Positions 1 through 7,263 of a stretch of DNA of 64,000 bases are shown here, one piece after another. Made by a program: the position numbers and the translations under genes. Under the pieces are notes generated by a model. The model was not told the origin of the DNA and ran no database searches. It saw only the letters and a program-made list of their open reading frames with translations. The stretch spans positions 1 through 64,000 of the forward strand of contig JAGWHF010000011.1 of assembly GCA_028866895.1 (NCBI GenBank), read 5' to 3'. Source of the stretch: Nitrososphaerota archaeon (GTDB lineage: Archaea > Thermoproteota > Nitrososphaeria > Nitrososphaerales > Nitrosopumilaceae). Numbering within the stretch: the stretch's first letter is position 1; each line of letters opens with the position of its first letter.

Positions 1-1
1 A

Positions 2-148
2 GAACAAATCTTAGAATTAGCCAACAAAGCATTTGATTATGTTAAATTCAAATTTAACGGAGGGAAAACTTTGATTAAATATAATGACTGTGTATGTGCC
101 GTTGCTAGACACTTTACAAAATCCACTGCAGATTCGGTTTTCCATTAG
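2..148 (+). CDS. 3' end of an unknown gene, cut by the window edge
   Basis: An open frame enters from the left edge and runs 48 codons to a TAG at 146-148. It includes the stretches ILELANKAFDYVKFKFNGG and CVCAVARHF. I do not recognise the family. Base composition is AT-rich, like the adjacent toxin-antitoxin pair and unlike the housekeeping genes that follow, so this is probably the end of an accessory gene. The stop codon lies inside the left arm of a strong hairpin that could end its transcript. Confidence 0.5.
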   Translation, partial: EQILELANKAFDYVKFKFNGGKTLIKYNDCVCAVARHFTKSTADSVFH

Positions 149-177
149 AGATGTTTTTTATCAAGCATCTCTAATGG
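142..177. terminator. Strong hairpin, likely bidirectional terminator
   Basis: Perfect 12-bp inverted repeat CCATTAGAGATG (142-153) and CATCTCTAATGG (166-177) around a 12-nt T-rich loop. It sits between the end of the partial plus-strand gene and the end of the minus-strand toxin gene, so it could terminate both transcripts. The terminator role is inferred from position and structure. Confidence 0.55.
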
Positions 178-203
178 CAGGAAAACGATCTCTTGAGTCA
201 TAA

Positions 204-491
204 TTATACCCTGTTGTCTCTCCCATAGAGATTTTTGTGGTCGTCAAGGTCAATCAGTTGGATGATTTTCTCCTCATCGAAGACTCGGTAAAGCAGCGTA
301 TGAGATTTTGTTGCATGTATGCCATAACAGTATCTATACCTCCCGTGTTTGAGTTCGCCCATTTTTCGTGGGTTTTCGGAATTAACCAGTTCGACTACAA
401 TCCTCTTAAAGTTTGTAATCACTACTTTATCAGACCTGAACTTCTTCAGTTTCTTTTCTATGCTAAAGGAATCAAAATCTAGTTGCCACAA
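204..491 (-). CDS. RelE/ParE-family toxin
   Basis: A 95-residue protein starting at TTG 491. The pattern matches small RelE/ParE-type toxins: an N-terminal helical part, then a basic beta core (LKHGRYRYCYGI), a strand with LLYRVF, and a closing IQLIDLDDHKNLYG where the family has its terminal strand and catalytic or RNA-contact residues. By family knowledge it would cleave ribosome-bound mRNA (RelE) or poison gyrase (ParE); the sequence alone does not decide which. The antitoxin ends 2 nt upstream, the usual antitoxin-first order. The region is AT-rich, consistent with horizontal acquisition. Identity as a toxin is fairly sure, activity unproven. Confidence 0.7.
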   Translation of the reverse strand: MWQLDFDSFSIEKKLKKFRSDKVVITNFKRIVVELVNSENPRKMGELKHGRYRYCYGIHATKSHTLLYRVFDEEKIIQLIDLDDHKNLYGRDNRV

Positions 492-493
492 AG

Positions 494-637
494 TTATTCA
501 GAAACTGCCTTGTCGACAAAACCTAGAAACTCGTCAACATTGTATCTCTTGGTTTTAACCTTGCCCGTGTCTATATCTTCCAGGATCTTCTCTACTTTCG
601 GGCTGAGCTCCGGCTTGTCCTTGGCGGTTCGTTGCAT
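494..637 (-). CDS. Antitoxin partner of the RelE/ParE-type toxin
   Basis: A 47-residue protein from ATG 637 to TAA 494-496. It contains KVEKILEDIDTGKVKTKRY followed by NVDEFLGFVDKAVSE. The ending YNVDEFLGF resembles the toxin-wrapping C-terminal segment of RelB-like antitoxins. No clear N-terminal DNA-binding domain fits in this length. The toxin start is 2 nt downstream, so the two are almost certainly co-transcribed and translationally coupled. Called from context and length more than from strong motif similarity. Confidence 0.6.
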   Translation of the reverse strand: MQRTAKDKPELSPKVEKILEDIDTGKVKTKRYNVDEFLGFVDKAVSE

Positions 638-875
638 GATATACTACACTCATAGGTTCTAAAAAGGCTTTAGATTTTTCGATTCGTTCAAATCTACGAG
701 TCCTTGTGTGTATATAGATCGCACAGTTTTGAGAGCCTGTGATTACATTAAATCCAAATTTAATGAAATAAAAATTTACGGACTCGAATGTTTCAAATTG
801 TTTGATTCCTCAACTTTTCCATGATGGTTTACAGTCAGAGAACATCCTGCATTCAAACATCCGCTAAGGAAACCC

Positions 876-3800
876 CTAGGCATAATCCGTAAGAAGCGCC
901 TGGCTGCCCTCCTCCTTGCCGAACACAAGCTCCAGCTCGTCAAGGAGGGCAAGGACGCGGCCCCGCAGGTAGGGCTCTATGTTGTATTTTCCAAGCATCC
1001 GCCTTGCAAGCTTGAGGTATTTCTGGACGGAAGGCCGCGTCATGGTCTGGATGAGCTTGTTGCCGCACTCGAGGCATTTGCCCGCAAGCGGAATCCTCCG
1101 GAAGCTTGCCCCGCAGGACGTGCATCGGAAGGACTGGCCAGAATACGCCCTGAGGTTCCCCATGATGTCAGGCAGGAGGTGCGTCGTCATTACCATCGAT
1201 ACCACCTCGCTTGGGTCCACCGCGTTGATGATGTCGGCAGTCCTTATCTGCATGTCGAGCTTCTCGAGCACCGACCCGAGGGTCGAATATGCGCTACGTG
1301 ATTTTGACGTGGTAAGCGTGCTGGTGATGTTAGTGAACCCGTAGCCGTAGAACTGCCTTTCTGTCTCCAGCCTCGACTTGAGGATCTCAACGTCCTTTAT
1401 CTCGCTTGCCTTTGCCCTCTGCAGTGTTGCCTGGAAGAACGAGAGCGGGTATCTTGTCACGACCTCAAAGTTGTGGGCCTGCCTCTGGACCTCTTGCGGT
1501 ATCACTATAGGCTGCACGAGGAGAGGGGCGTCCATCAGTCCGCCTATCCTGTCAGACAGGAACAACCTCGAGAAGTTGAGCAGGCTGTCCATCAGAAGCA
1601 TTATCGAGTCGGCATCGCCGTCGGCATCCCTCCTTTTGGCGGAATGCCAGACTGCGGTTCCAAGGCAGACCTGCGTATCGGTGTAGCCGATTATCCTTCC
1701 AACAATTCCCACCGATGTGTGCGGTGCAAGCCCGATTATCAGGTGGCCGACAAGCCCCGCGGCATCCCTTATCTGGTAGTACGGGGGGTGGCCGAAGAGC
1801 TTCTCCAGTTCCTTGTCAATGTACTGGCAGACAAGCACGAGGTTGTCGCCGCATTCCTTCGGTATTATGACATCCTGAATCTTCAGCTCCACCATCTGGT
1901 CCGGGCTTGCAAGAGGCCTTCCATCGATGTCGTGCGTGTATCCAAGCTCCACAAGCCGCTCCGGCGTGGTGCCTATCCATGCTGGCTTGAAGTGGGAGAT
2001 GGGGGCGTTTGTTGCGTCAAAGCGTATCGTCCCGTCCTTGAAGACGTTGAGGTTCAGGCTCTGCCGTATGAGCCCCTTCTCCATGGGCTCGGCCACGCGG
2101 TCCTGATTGATAAGTTCCTTTACCCCCTTGAAGGGCTCCTGTGCGCGTATCCCCGTCCTTTCCTGGGCCGAGTACAGGAGCTCCTTGATGGGAAATGCCT
2201 GGTACGAGTGGGCCGATGCCCGTATCTTGCACTTGGGACAGCGTGATTCCCCCAGCTCCTGCCTGCACTTGGGGCAGACGAACCTGGTCGAGGTCTTTGC
2301 CTTGCAGCGCGGGCAGATTATGCTGATTGAAGGGAGGTTGCAGTTCCTGCACGTTCTGTTGTAAATGTTGCAGTAGAAGCTTGGCTGCTTGGCGGCCTTG
2401 AGGAGGTCCCTTGAGGCACCCCCCTTGCCTCCCACCGGAAACAGCGTGTGTACTGGAGGCTTCATCTTTCGCAGCGACGCCTTCTCGGGCCTTCCGACCC
2501 TTACGCCGATTGCGGTGGAAAACTTGGGCATTATCCTGATTCCGGATGATCTCGAGATTATATCCGGGACGGAAAGATCCTTTTCAATGATTACGGGCTT
2601 GCGGAAGAGCAGGTTGTAGAAGACTGCTGCCTCGTCTTCCTTTAGGACGAGTAAGTCACCCGCCACCATGTGCGGCACGCCGAGTTTTTCCAGCAATTCC
2701 TTGGCGTCCTTTTGGTATTCCACGATGTCGTGCTCGGCCCTTGCCGGGGCAAGCAGCCTTTCAAGCTCGCCTACCGTCAGCTGGTCCCAGTAGTAGAGGT
2801 AGTGTGGGTGCAGGCCGATTCCGAAATTGAGCGATATCTTGAAGGCCTCGTCGAGCGGGGGCACCCTGTCCGCATAGCTTAGCAGCTCGCTGTCGCTTGG
2901 CTCGTACTTGGCAACCTTTTCCCTCAGCTCTTCTGCCCAGAACTCCTCGACGTAACCGCTTGGCACAAGTTCGGCGTTGTTCTCAAGAAAGTCGCCGTAG
3001 CTTATCAGTATGTCCCCGAGGTGGAGGATCTTCGTGATGCGGGGCTTGAGCTGGATCCCGTGGTGTGTGTCCCTTATCTTGACGACGCTGCCGTCATCCA
3101 GCCTGACCACCGGCGTGTCAACCGAGTCCACGAACGCCACGGTGGAGGCCTTGCCCGGGATGTCCAGCTTTATCTGCGTGCCGACAGATATTACGTGGTC
3201 CAGAATCTCTGCCACCACTGGGTGGATGCCGATTGAGGCAAATCCCGTATTGCAGGCACGCCCGTAGCGGAGCCGGAATCCTCCAAGCTTTCTTGGCATC
3301 GAGAGCACCGATCTTCCGGTAATCACCTCCCTCATCCTGTGGGCGGCAGCGTCCTCGTCGCCCGTCTGTATGGCCCCCTTGAGGTCCTTGAGCCAGTCCC
3401 AGCCGTCCAAGTTGAAAAGCTCGATGAGTTTTAGCAGCTTGCGGGACCTTCCTATCAGCCCGTCGTTGAGCACCCGGAGGGCCCCGCCCCTGACGCGGTT
3501 TGTTGTTATCCTTGCCATGTTCCTGTGGCTGACAATCTCGACCGGGTCGGTATCTATGCCGTCAATCTCCACCGAGAGGTTGGAGATGACCGTGACCACG
3601 TCCTCGTCTGGGACGTGGAACTGGAAGTTTCCGACCTCCCTCTCGTACAGGCGCAGTTCCTCCACGAACCTGCCGGTCTCGTCGTCATACGAGTTTGCCT
3701 TGTATTTCCCAAGCCCGGCAATCTTGCGCACATGGTCTGCAATCAGCATGGTGGAGGCGGCCTCGGTACCTCCAGCGGAACGTATGGGGCCGGCAAATGA

Positions 3801-4250
3801 TACCGAGAGGTACTCGGAGCCGTCCGCGTTCTTCTTTATCTTCACCTCGCTTATGCCCTGGAGTGGGGCGATTGTCACGCCCTCCGTGACTATGGCAAGG
3901 GCCACGCGCACCGCAAGATCGAGCTTTTCCTGCAGTCCCATCTCGGGGCCGGAATACTTTCCCTGGGCAATCTCCTCTGCAAGCTTGAGTGCGGCGAGCT
4001 CCTTGGTGGTGGTCTGTATTAGCCTCCTGAGGTTCTCGGTAACGTCGATGTCGTGCATCTTTGAGACCCGGTCGGAGAGGTCGAATGCTATCTTGGGCTC
4101 CACCATTCCCGACGAATCGGAAAGCGTCGCCTTGGCGGCTGCCGCCTTTTCAAACACCGTAAAGACCTCGCTTGATATCTTGCTATAATAGTCAAAGTAT
4201 GAGGCAGGCATTGGGACCTCCCTTAGTCTCAATGCAATGTTTTCAGACAT
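876..4250 (-). CDS. polC: DNA polymerase D large subunit (DP2)
   Basis: A 1124-residue catalytic subunit of archaeal replicative polymerase D, normal length and with no intein. The double-psi beta-barrel active site is visible near residue 875 as KRRDADGDADSIMLLMDSL, the family's aspartate-rich catalytic motif. Two zinc-binding regions are clear: a multi-Cys block near residues 630-695 (CRNCNLPSISIICPRCK then CPKC repeats) and a C-terminal CTSCG...CLECG finger near 1045-1070. The C-terminus carries the region that in other archaea contacts PCNA and DP1. It follows the GGGP synthase gene by 2 nt, so the two form an operon; the small subunit is encoded separately beside cdc6. Confidence 0.97.
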   Translation of the reverse strand: MSENIALRLREVPMPASYFDYYSKISSEVFTVFEKAAAAKATLSDSSGMVEPKIAFDLSDRVSKMHDIDVTENLRRLIQTTTKELAALKLAEEIAQGKYSGPEMGLQEKLDLAVRVALAIVTEGVTIAPLQGISEVKIKKNADGSEYLSVSFAGPIRSAGGTEAASTMLIADHVRKIAGLGKYKANSYDDETGRFVEELRLYEREVGNFQFHVPDEDVVTVISNLSVEIDGIDTDPVEIVSHRNMARITTNRVRGGALRVLNDGLIGRSRKLLKLIELFNLDGWDWLKDLKGAIQTGDEDAAAHRMREVITGRSVLSMPRKLGGFRLRYGRACNTGFASIGIHPVVAEILDHVISVGTQIKLDIPGKASTVAFVDSVDTPVVRLDDGSVVKIRDTHHGIQLKPRITKILHLGDILISYGDFLENNAELVPSGYVEEFWAEELREKVAKYEPSDSELLSYADRVPPLDEAFKISLNFGIGLHPHYLYYWDQLTVGELERLLAPARAEHDIVEYQKDAKELLEKLGVPHMVAGDLLVLKEDEAAVFYNLLFRKPVIIEKDLSVPDIISRSSGIRIMPKFSTAIGVRVGRPEKASLRKMKPPVHTLFPVGGKGGASRDLLKAAKQPSFYCNIYNRTCRNCNLPSISIICPRCKAKTSTRFVCPKCRQELGESRCPKCKIRASAHSYQAFPIKELLYSAQERTGIRAQEPFKGVKELINQDRVAEPMEKGLIRQSLNLNVFKDGTIRFDATNAPISHFKPAWIGTTPERLVELGYTHDIDGRPLASPDQMVELKIQDVIIPKECGDNLVLVCQYIDKELEKLFGHPPYYQIRDAAGLVGHLIIGLAPHTSVGIVGRIIGYTDTQVCLGTAVWHSAKRRDADGDADSIMLLMDSLLNFSRLFLSDRIGGLMDAPLLVQPIVIPQEVQRQAHNFEVVTRYPLSFFQATLQRAKASEIKDVEILKSRLETERQFYGYGFTNITSTLTTSKSRSAYSTLGSVLEKLDMQIRTADIINAVDPSEVVSMVMTTHLLPDIMGNLRAYSGQSFRCTSCGASFRRIPLAGKCLECGNKLIQTMTRPSVQKYLKLARRMLGKYNIEPYLRGRVLALLDELELVFGKEEGSQALLTDYA

Positions 4251-4252
4251 TC

Positions 4253-5002
4253 CTACCTCTTTATGGACTGGATGGTCTTTACTATATCGGAGACGGTCTT
4301 GAAGCTGCCGCCCTTCTCGATGAAGGTGCCTATCACGATGGCGTCGGCCCCCGCCCTGACAATCTCGGCGGCCGTCTTGGAATCACGGATCCCGCCCCCG
4401 ACGATGAGGAATCCCTTGAACAGTTTTCTTACTGCTGCAACCATCTCCGGCCTGACATTGGATTTTGCGCCAGAGCCCGCCTCCAGGTATGCAAACCTCA
4501 TCCCCATGAACTGGGCCGAGAGGGCGTACATTGCCGCAAGCCCGGCCTTGTCAAAGGGTATCGTCCTTACAGATCCGACATGCCAGACCGTGGTCCCCTC
4601 CCCTATGATGATATACGCGGTAGGCAGCGGCTCAAGCCCGAACTTGAGTACGTTGGGCGCCCCAAGTGCCTGTGCCTGTGAGATAAAGTACGGGTTTTCA
4701 GAGTTTAGCAGCGAGCTGAACAAAATGGCGTCTGCGCCCGGCACCACGCCTGTAACGTTTCCTGGAAAGAGTATTACGGGAATCCTGACTGAGCTCTTGA
4801 TCTTTTTTACCGTCTCGGCCATGGTCATCTGGTCTGTTGCAGAAGATCCCCCGACAAGTATTGCCGAGGCCCCGAACTTTTCCGCCTCCCTGGCAAGCGA
4901 ATGCGCCGATGTCGCACCGTCGTTTTCAGAGTCTATCAGTACGAACAAAAGCGCCCCCTTTGACTTTCTGGAGTTGTTAAGGTATCCTTCCACATTTTTC
5001 AT
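4253..5002 (-). CDS. Geranylgeranylglyceryl phosphate synthase
   Basis: A 249-residue TIM-barrel enzyme of the GGGPS/PcrB family. It joins geranylgeranyl diphosphate to sn-glycerol-1-phosphate, the first ether bond of archaeal membrane lipids. Visible motifs are FVLIDSEN at the N-terminus, ILVGGSSATDQ, PVILFPGNV, a central YLEAGSGA, and the phosphate-binding LIVGGGIRD and ADAIVIGTFIEK near the end. ATG 5002 gives full length. It is the first gene of an operon with polC, whose ATG lies 2 nt past this stop. Divergent from the small regulator gene at 5068. Confidence 0.95.
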   Translation of the reverse strand: MKNVEGYLNNSRKSKGALLFVLIDSENDGATSAHSLAREAEKFGASAILVGGSSATDQMTMAETVKKIKSSVRIPVILFPGNVTGVVPGADAILFSSLLNSENPYFISQAQALGAPNVLKFGLEPLPTAYIIIGEGTTVWHVGSVRTIPFDKAGLAAMYALSAQFMGMRFAYLEAGSGAKSNVRPEMVAAVRKLFKGFLIVGGGIRDSKTAAEIVRAGADAIVIGTFIEKGGSFKTVSDIVKTIQSIKR

Positions 5003-5048
5003 ATTGAGTGGTTGAAGGGTATTGATTAAAAGTTTAATTGAGCAACGG

Positions 5049-5064
5049 TATACAATATTGTATA
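5049..5064. promoter_or_regulatory. 16-bp perfect palindrome just before a regulator start codon
   Basis: TATACAATATTGTATA is a perfect palindrome ending 3 nt before the ATG at 5068. It lies in the short divergent intergenic region shared with the GGGPS-polC operon. A protein bound here would block initiation of the gene at 5068, which suggests autoregulation; this role is inferred. Confidence 0.5.
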
Positions 5065-5067
5065 GCT

Positions 5068-5430
5068 ATGAGCGACCCTCTGGAAGACAATTTAAACAAA
5101 GTTATGAAGGAAATTATAAAAAATTCATTATTTACAGAGAGGCAGATTGAAATTATTTCAAAACGGAGGAACCTGTCAGGACGCCAGTTTGCAATCAGCA
5201 GGGGGGCCTTTTACAGGCAGGTCGCGCAGTGTCAGGCAAAGTTCCAGTCCTTTTGCTACTCGTGGATCCTCCTAAAGGCATTAGGAATCCTTCGTGAAGA
5301 GGATATTACTGTGATAAACAGGCTTGCAGAGCAGGTTTCTGTGATAAAAAACAGTGATGTATTCCCCGAACGTGAAGACCAGGTGATATATGTGATTCAT
5401 GAACTACTAGAACGTACGTGTAAACTGTGA
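5068..5430 (+). CDS. Small predicted DNA-binding protein, function unknown
   Basis: A 120-residue protein. ATG 5068 is preferred over the in-frame TTG at 5038 because the palindrome 5049-5064 lies between them and the extra residues look non-coding. The middle contains TERQIEIISKRRNLSGRQF followed by AISRGAFYRQVAQC, which reads as a helix-turn-helix with two short helices and a turn. No other domain is recognised. Its position beside the polymerase and origin region, with a palindrome at its start, fits an autoregulated transcription factor. The functional assignment is inference. Confidence 0.6.
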   Translation: MSDPLEDNLNKVMKEIIKNSLFTERQIEIISKRRNLSGRQFAISRGAFYRQVAQCQAKFQSFCYSWILLKALGILREEDITVINRLAEQVSVIKNSDVFPEREDQVIYVIHELLERTCKL

Positions 5431-5525
5431 TTTTTGTTCGTAATTCACATATGGTGTGGGGAATCATCACGTGATTGTTTGTGACTAGTACGCAATAGGT
5501 AAAATTATTTTACTCGAACATGATA

Positions 5526-5552
5526 TATCACATCATCATATGAGGTGTGATA
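5526..5552. promoter_or_regulatory. Inverted repeat TATCACA / TGTGATA abutting a start codon
   Basis: TATCACA (5526-5532) and TGTGATA (5546-5552) form a 7-bp inverted repeat with a 13-nt spacer, immediately before ATG 5553. Further TGTGA/TCACA motifs occur upstream in 5425-5480, including ATCACGTGAT. A GAGGTG ribosome-binding site at 5542-5547 overlaps the right side. This looks like an operator for a dimeric regulator, possibly the downstream protein itself. Confidence 0.4.
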
Positions 5553-6104
5553 ATGATAGTGGATGTTGATGTTGGAATGCTACTGAGCATACTTGCATCT
5601 TTCTTGATAGGCCTCTCAAGCATCGCAACATACAACAAAATAAGGCCACGACTATCATCAAGGACAAATGATGTAAAAATTCTATCAGAAAAGCTAGAAT
5701 ATTATGAAAATTTGTTAATAGATATGAAAATTAAATTAGATTCATTAGAATTATCAGTGGAGCCTGAGGAGCCTGTCCAGGCACAAATCCCAAAGCCGAG
5801 GGAGCAAAAGGAACAGGTGGAGGAGGTTGTCAAGGTAAAGGAGGAGCGGCCGAAGGAGAGATCACATAATGTGAACTTTGGTAGTGCTACAGAGTATGTG
5901 TTGAGATTAATCACGGAAAAGCCCATGACATCACGTGACATACAAATCACAATAGGAAGGACTCGGGAACATACGTCACGGATGATGAAAAAGCTCTTTG
6001 AGGAGGGTTTGGTCGAAAGGGATATGAAGACAAAGCCCTTCACCTACAAGATTACCGAGAAGGGGCTCATTAGGATAGGGACGCTAAAGACGCCCACCCC
6101 ATAA
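5553..6104 (+). CDS. Membrane-anchored winged-helix protein
   Basis: A 183-residue protein starting at ATG 5553, after the GAGGTG site at 5542-5547. Residues about 5-25 (LLSILASFLIGLSSIATY) form one membrane segment. A charged coiled-coil and an E/K/P-rich linker follow, and the C-terminal 70 residues form a winged helix typical of MarR/ArsR-like domains (EYVLRLITEKPMTSRDI, REHTSRMMKKLFEEGLVER, YKITEKGL). A membrane-tethered DNA-binding protein is unusual and suggests sensing at the membrane or tethering of DNA. The target is unknown; the ligand, if any, cannot be seen. Confidence 0.65.
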   Translation: MIVDVDVGMLLSILASFLIGLSSIATYNKIRPRLSSRTNDVKILSEKLEYYENLLIDMKIKLDSLELSVEPEEPVQAQIPKPREQKEQVEEVVKVKEERPKERSHNVNFGSATEYVLRLITEKPMTSRDIQITIGRTREHTSRMMKKLFEEGLVERDMKTKPFTYKITEKGLIRIGTLKTPTP

Positions 6105-6140
6105 CCTCCTTCCTGCATAAATTTTGGCAAGTTTTCCATT

Positions 6141-6152
6141 AGGAGGTGATCC
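6141..6152. other. 12-nt match to the complement of the 16S rRNA 3' end
   Basis: AGGAGGTGATCC is the complement of the universal 16S tail GGATCACCTCCT. It lies 37 nt past the stop of the preceding gene and no start codon follows at translational distance, so it is not an obvious ribosome-binding site. No other rRNA sequence surrounds it. It may be coincidence, a vestige, or part of a small RNA. Confidence 0.3.
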
Positions 6153-6220
6153 GCCCCTCCCGTCCGCCAGGAGAGAGAAATAGAAGGTTGCAGGCAAGCA
6201 GAAAGGCTGATTTTTTAGCT

Positions 6221-6265
6221 AATTCAATATTTTAATGTATTAATATAAACTTAAATTATTGAATT
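6221..6265. promoter_or_regulatory. AT-rich inverted repeat upstream of the AbrB-like gene
   Basis: AATTCAATA (6221-6229) and TATTGAATT (6257-6265) form a 9-bp inverted repeat in a very AT-rich stretch 14 nt before ATG 6279. AbrB-fold dimers commonly bind such sites near their own promoters, so this is a plausible operator. The TATA-like sequence lies within the spacer. Confidence 0.4.
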
Positions 6266-6278
6266 AATAATTATCTGT

Positions 6279-6434
6279 ATGTCCCAGCCCGAGCAGTTAG
6301 TAAAGATTACCGCCGTAGGAACAATCTCCATCCCCAAGGAATTGAGGAGGCATATGGGCCTCCAGAAGGGGGATTATGTCAAGATTGCAATGGAAGGCGA
6401 TATGCTGGTAATAAGGAAGGCAACAATCACCTAG
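6279..6434 (+). CDS. AbrB/SpoVT-type DNA-binding protein
   Basis: A 51-residue swapped-hairpin AbrB-family protein. Visible features are VKITAVGTISIPKELRRHM (the usual 'grow hot, IPKEIR' strand and helix), GLQKGDYVKIAMEGD, and the closing strand MLVIRKA. It consists of the DNA-binding domain alone. Proteins of this size act as transition-state regulators or as antitoxins; no toxin gene is adjacent, so a solitary regulator is more likely. It converges on the next gene and the two share one CTAG (6431-6434) as both stop codons. Confidence 0.85.
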   Translation: MSQPEQLVKITAVGTISIPKELRRHMGLQKGDYVKIAMEGDMLVIRKATIT

Positions 6435-6826
6435 GATTCGCTTGGCTCCCTCTGGGCGACTTTGAGTATTTGGTAGCTCCATTCCTTCCCCTTCCTCTCG
6501 CGTCCTATCCTGCCCCTGCTGGAGAACCTGGAAAGGTACGTGGAAATGACGCTCAGTTTTATCGGCTCCCCGTACTCGTCCTCGTATTTCTCAAGTACTG
6601 CCGTCGAATTGAACCTGCCCATGGGGAAGTACTTGTCAATAATGTTCCATATCTTGGCCCCTACAGAGTCAAGTTGTACCGAGCGTTCCTCCTCCTCAAT
6701 ATTCATCAAATCCATTAGTTCGAATATCTTTAGCATCTTGTCCCGGGTGACGTTGCCTTCAAGGCTGAAGTTGTACTTGGCCCCGTCCGCGTCCTCCAGG
6801 TCGATCCTTATCCTCTTACGAGCCAT
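6431..6826 (-). CDS. Conserved winged-helix-like protein, function unknown
   Basis: A 131-residue acidic and basic mixed protein starting MARKRIRIDLEDADG at ATG 6826. The C-terminal half (AKIWNIIDKYFPMGRFNSTAV through STYLSRFSSRGRIGRER) resembles a winged-helix with a recognition helix and basic wing, while the first 45 residues look like a beta-rich dimerisation part. No enzymatic motif is visible. The start abuts the 10-bp palindrome at 6829-6838 and borders the replication origin. A role in origin or chromatin biology is only suggested by position. Confidence 0.6.
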   Translation of the reverse strand: MARKRIRIDLEDADGAKYNFSLEGNVTRDKMLKIFELMDLMNIEEEERSVQLDSVGAKIWNIIDKYFPMGRFNSTAVLEKYEDEYGEPIKLSVISTYLSRFSSRGRIGRERKGKEWSYQILKVAQREPSES

Positions 6827-6828
6827 CG

Positions 6829-6838
6829 TGATCGATCA
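6829..6838. promoter_or_regulatory. 10-bp palindrome before the start of the gene at 6826
   Basis: TGATCGATCA is a perfect palindrome 2 nt upstream of the minus-strand ATG (6824-6826). It is short and could be chance, but it resembles the arrangement at 5049-5064 and 41599-41616, where palindromes abut the starts of DNA-binding proteins. Confidence 0.3.
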
Positions 6839-6877
6839 GGTTAACACCTTAACACTTGAACAGATCATAGAAGATTT

Positions 6878-6899
6878 GTTAACAAACCGGTTTGTTAAC
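6878..6899. promoter_or_regulatory. 22-bp perfect palindrome in oriC
   Basis: A perfect palindrome centred on ACCGGT with outer arms GTTAACAAA and TTTGTTAAC. It is about 85 bp from the first origin recognition box. It could be a binding site for a dimeric initiator accessory factor or for the regulator encoded at 6431-6826. Confidence 0.6.
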
Positions 6900-6982
6900 G
6901 TTCACTGTGTGGCCGTGAAGGCCGTTTTAGGGCGTGTTAACATATCATCCTACCAAACACTCCTTTATATAATAAGATTCGT

Positions 6983-7005
6983 GCCTAGAGTGGAAATAAA
7001 GGGGT
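6983..7005 (+). repeat. Origin recognition box 1
   Basis: A 23-bp element containing CCTAGAGTGGAAATAAAGGG. It is identical to the element at 7044-7066, 61 bp away and in the same orientation. The GTGGAAA core and the G-tract match the known archaeal ORB layout (dyad part plus G-rich part) bound by the winged helix and AAA+ domain of Orc1/Cdc6. Confidence 0.8.
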
Positions 7006-7043
7006 ATTCCCAGTTTATTAACAGTGTTAAGGCCGAACTTCAC

Positions 7044-7066
7044 GCCTAGAGTGGAAATAAAGGGGT
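7044..7066 (+). repeat. Origin recognition box 2
   Basis: Exact 23-bp copy of box 1, same orientation. The two are offset by 61 bp, close to six helical turns, so bound initiators would lie on the same face of the DNA. Confidence 0.8.
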
Positions 7067-7140
7067 CATTTTGGGCCTTTCTAGGACCATCATTAACAAA
7101 CAATTAACTTGTTGTTAACTCCATCCAGGAAAACCCACAC

Positions 7141-7160
7141 ACCCTTCCTTCCACTCTAGC
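7141..7160 (-). repeat. Origin recognition box 3, inverted and diverged
   Basis: On the minus strand this reads GCTAGAGTGGAAGGAAGGGT. It keeps TAGAGTGGAA and the G-tract of boxes 1 and 2 but differs in the centre. Opposite orientation relative to the first two boxes is typical of archaeal origins, and the A/T-rich unwinding tract begins immediately after it at 7161. Confidence 0.65.
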
Positions 7161-7263
7161 TTTTTTAAAAAATATTTTTTTTAAGAAAATAAAAATAATT
7201 AATGACATACTAAACTTGAATTAGTTATCCTGTTCTAATCCATTAGATATAGTAGAGTCATAT

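Larger units (their letters stand above)
6840..7260. other. Replication origin (oriC) beside cdc6
   Basis: This 420-bp gene-free stretch lies directly upstream of orc1/cdc6, the usual place for an archaeal origin. It contains two direct and one inverted copy of a sequence resembling the archaeal origin recognition box. It also holds a 22-bp perfect palindrome, repeated TTAACA/TGTTAAC motifs throughout, and a run of A/T from 7161 to about 7205 that would unwind easily. The ORB core GTGGAAATAAAGGGG is close to the conserved archaeal core (GTGGAAAC.AAGGGG). Orc1/Cdc6 would bind here to load the MCM helicase. Confidence 0.85.

Noticed and set aside
41-765. Similar AT-rich palindromes at 41-58 and 746-765 flanking the toxin-antitoxin pair as element ends
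   Set aside because: Arms are short and differ between copies, one lies inside a coding frame, and no target duplication is visible.
6130-6180. 16S rRNA gene remnant
   Set aside because: Only 12 bases match; nothing upstream or downstream resembles rRNA.
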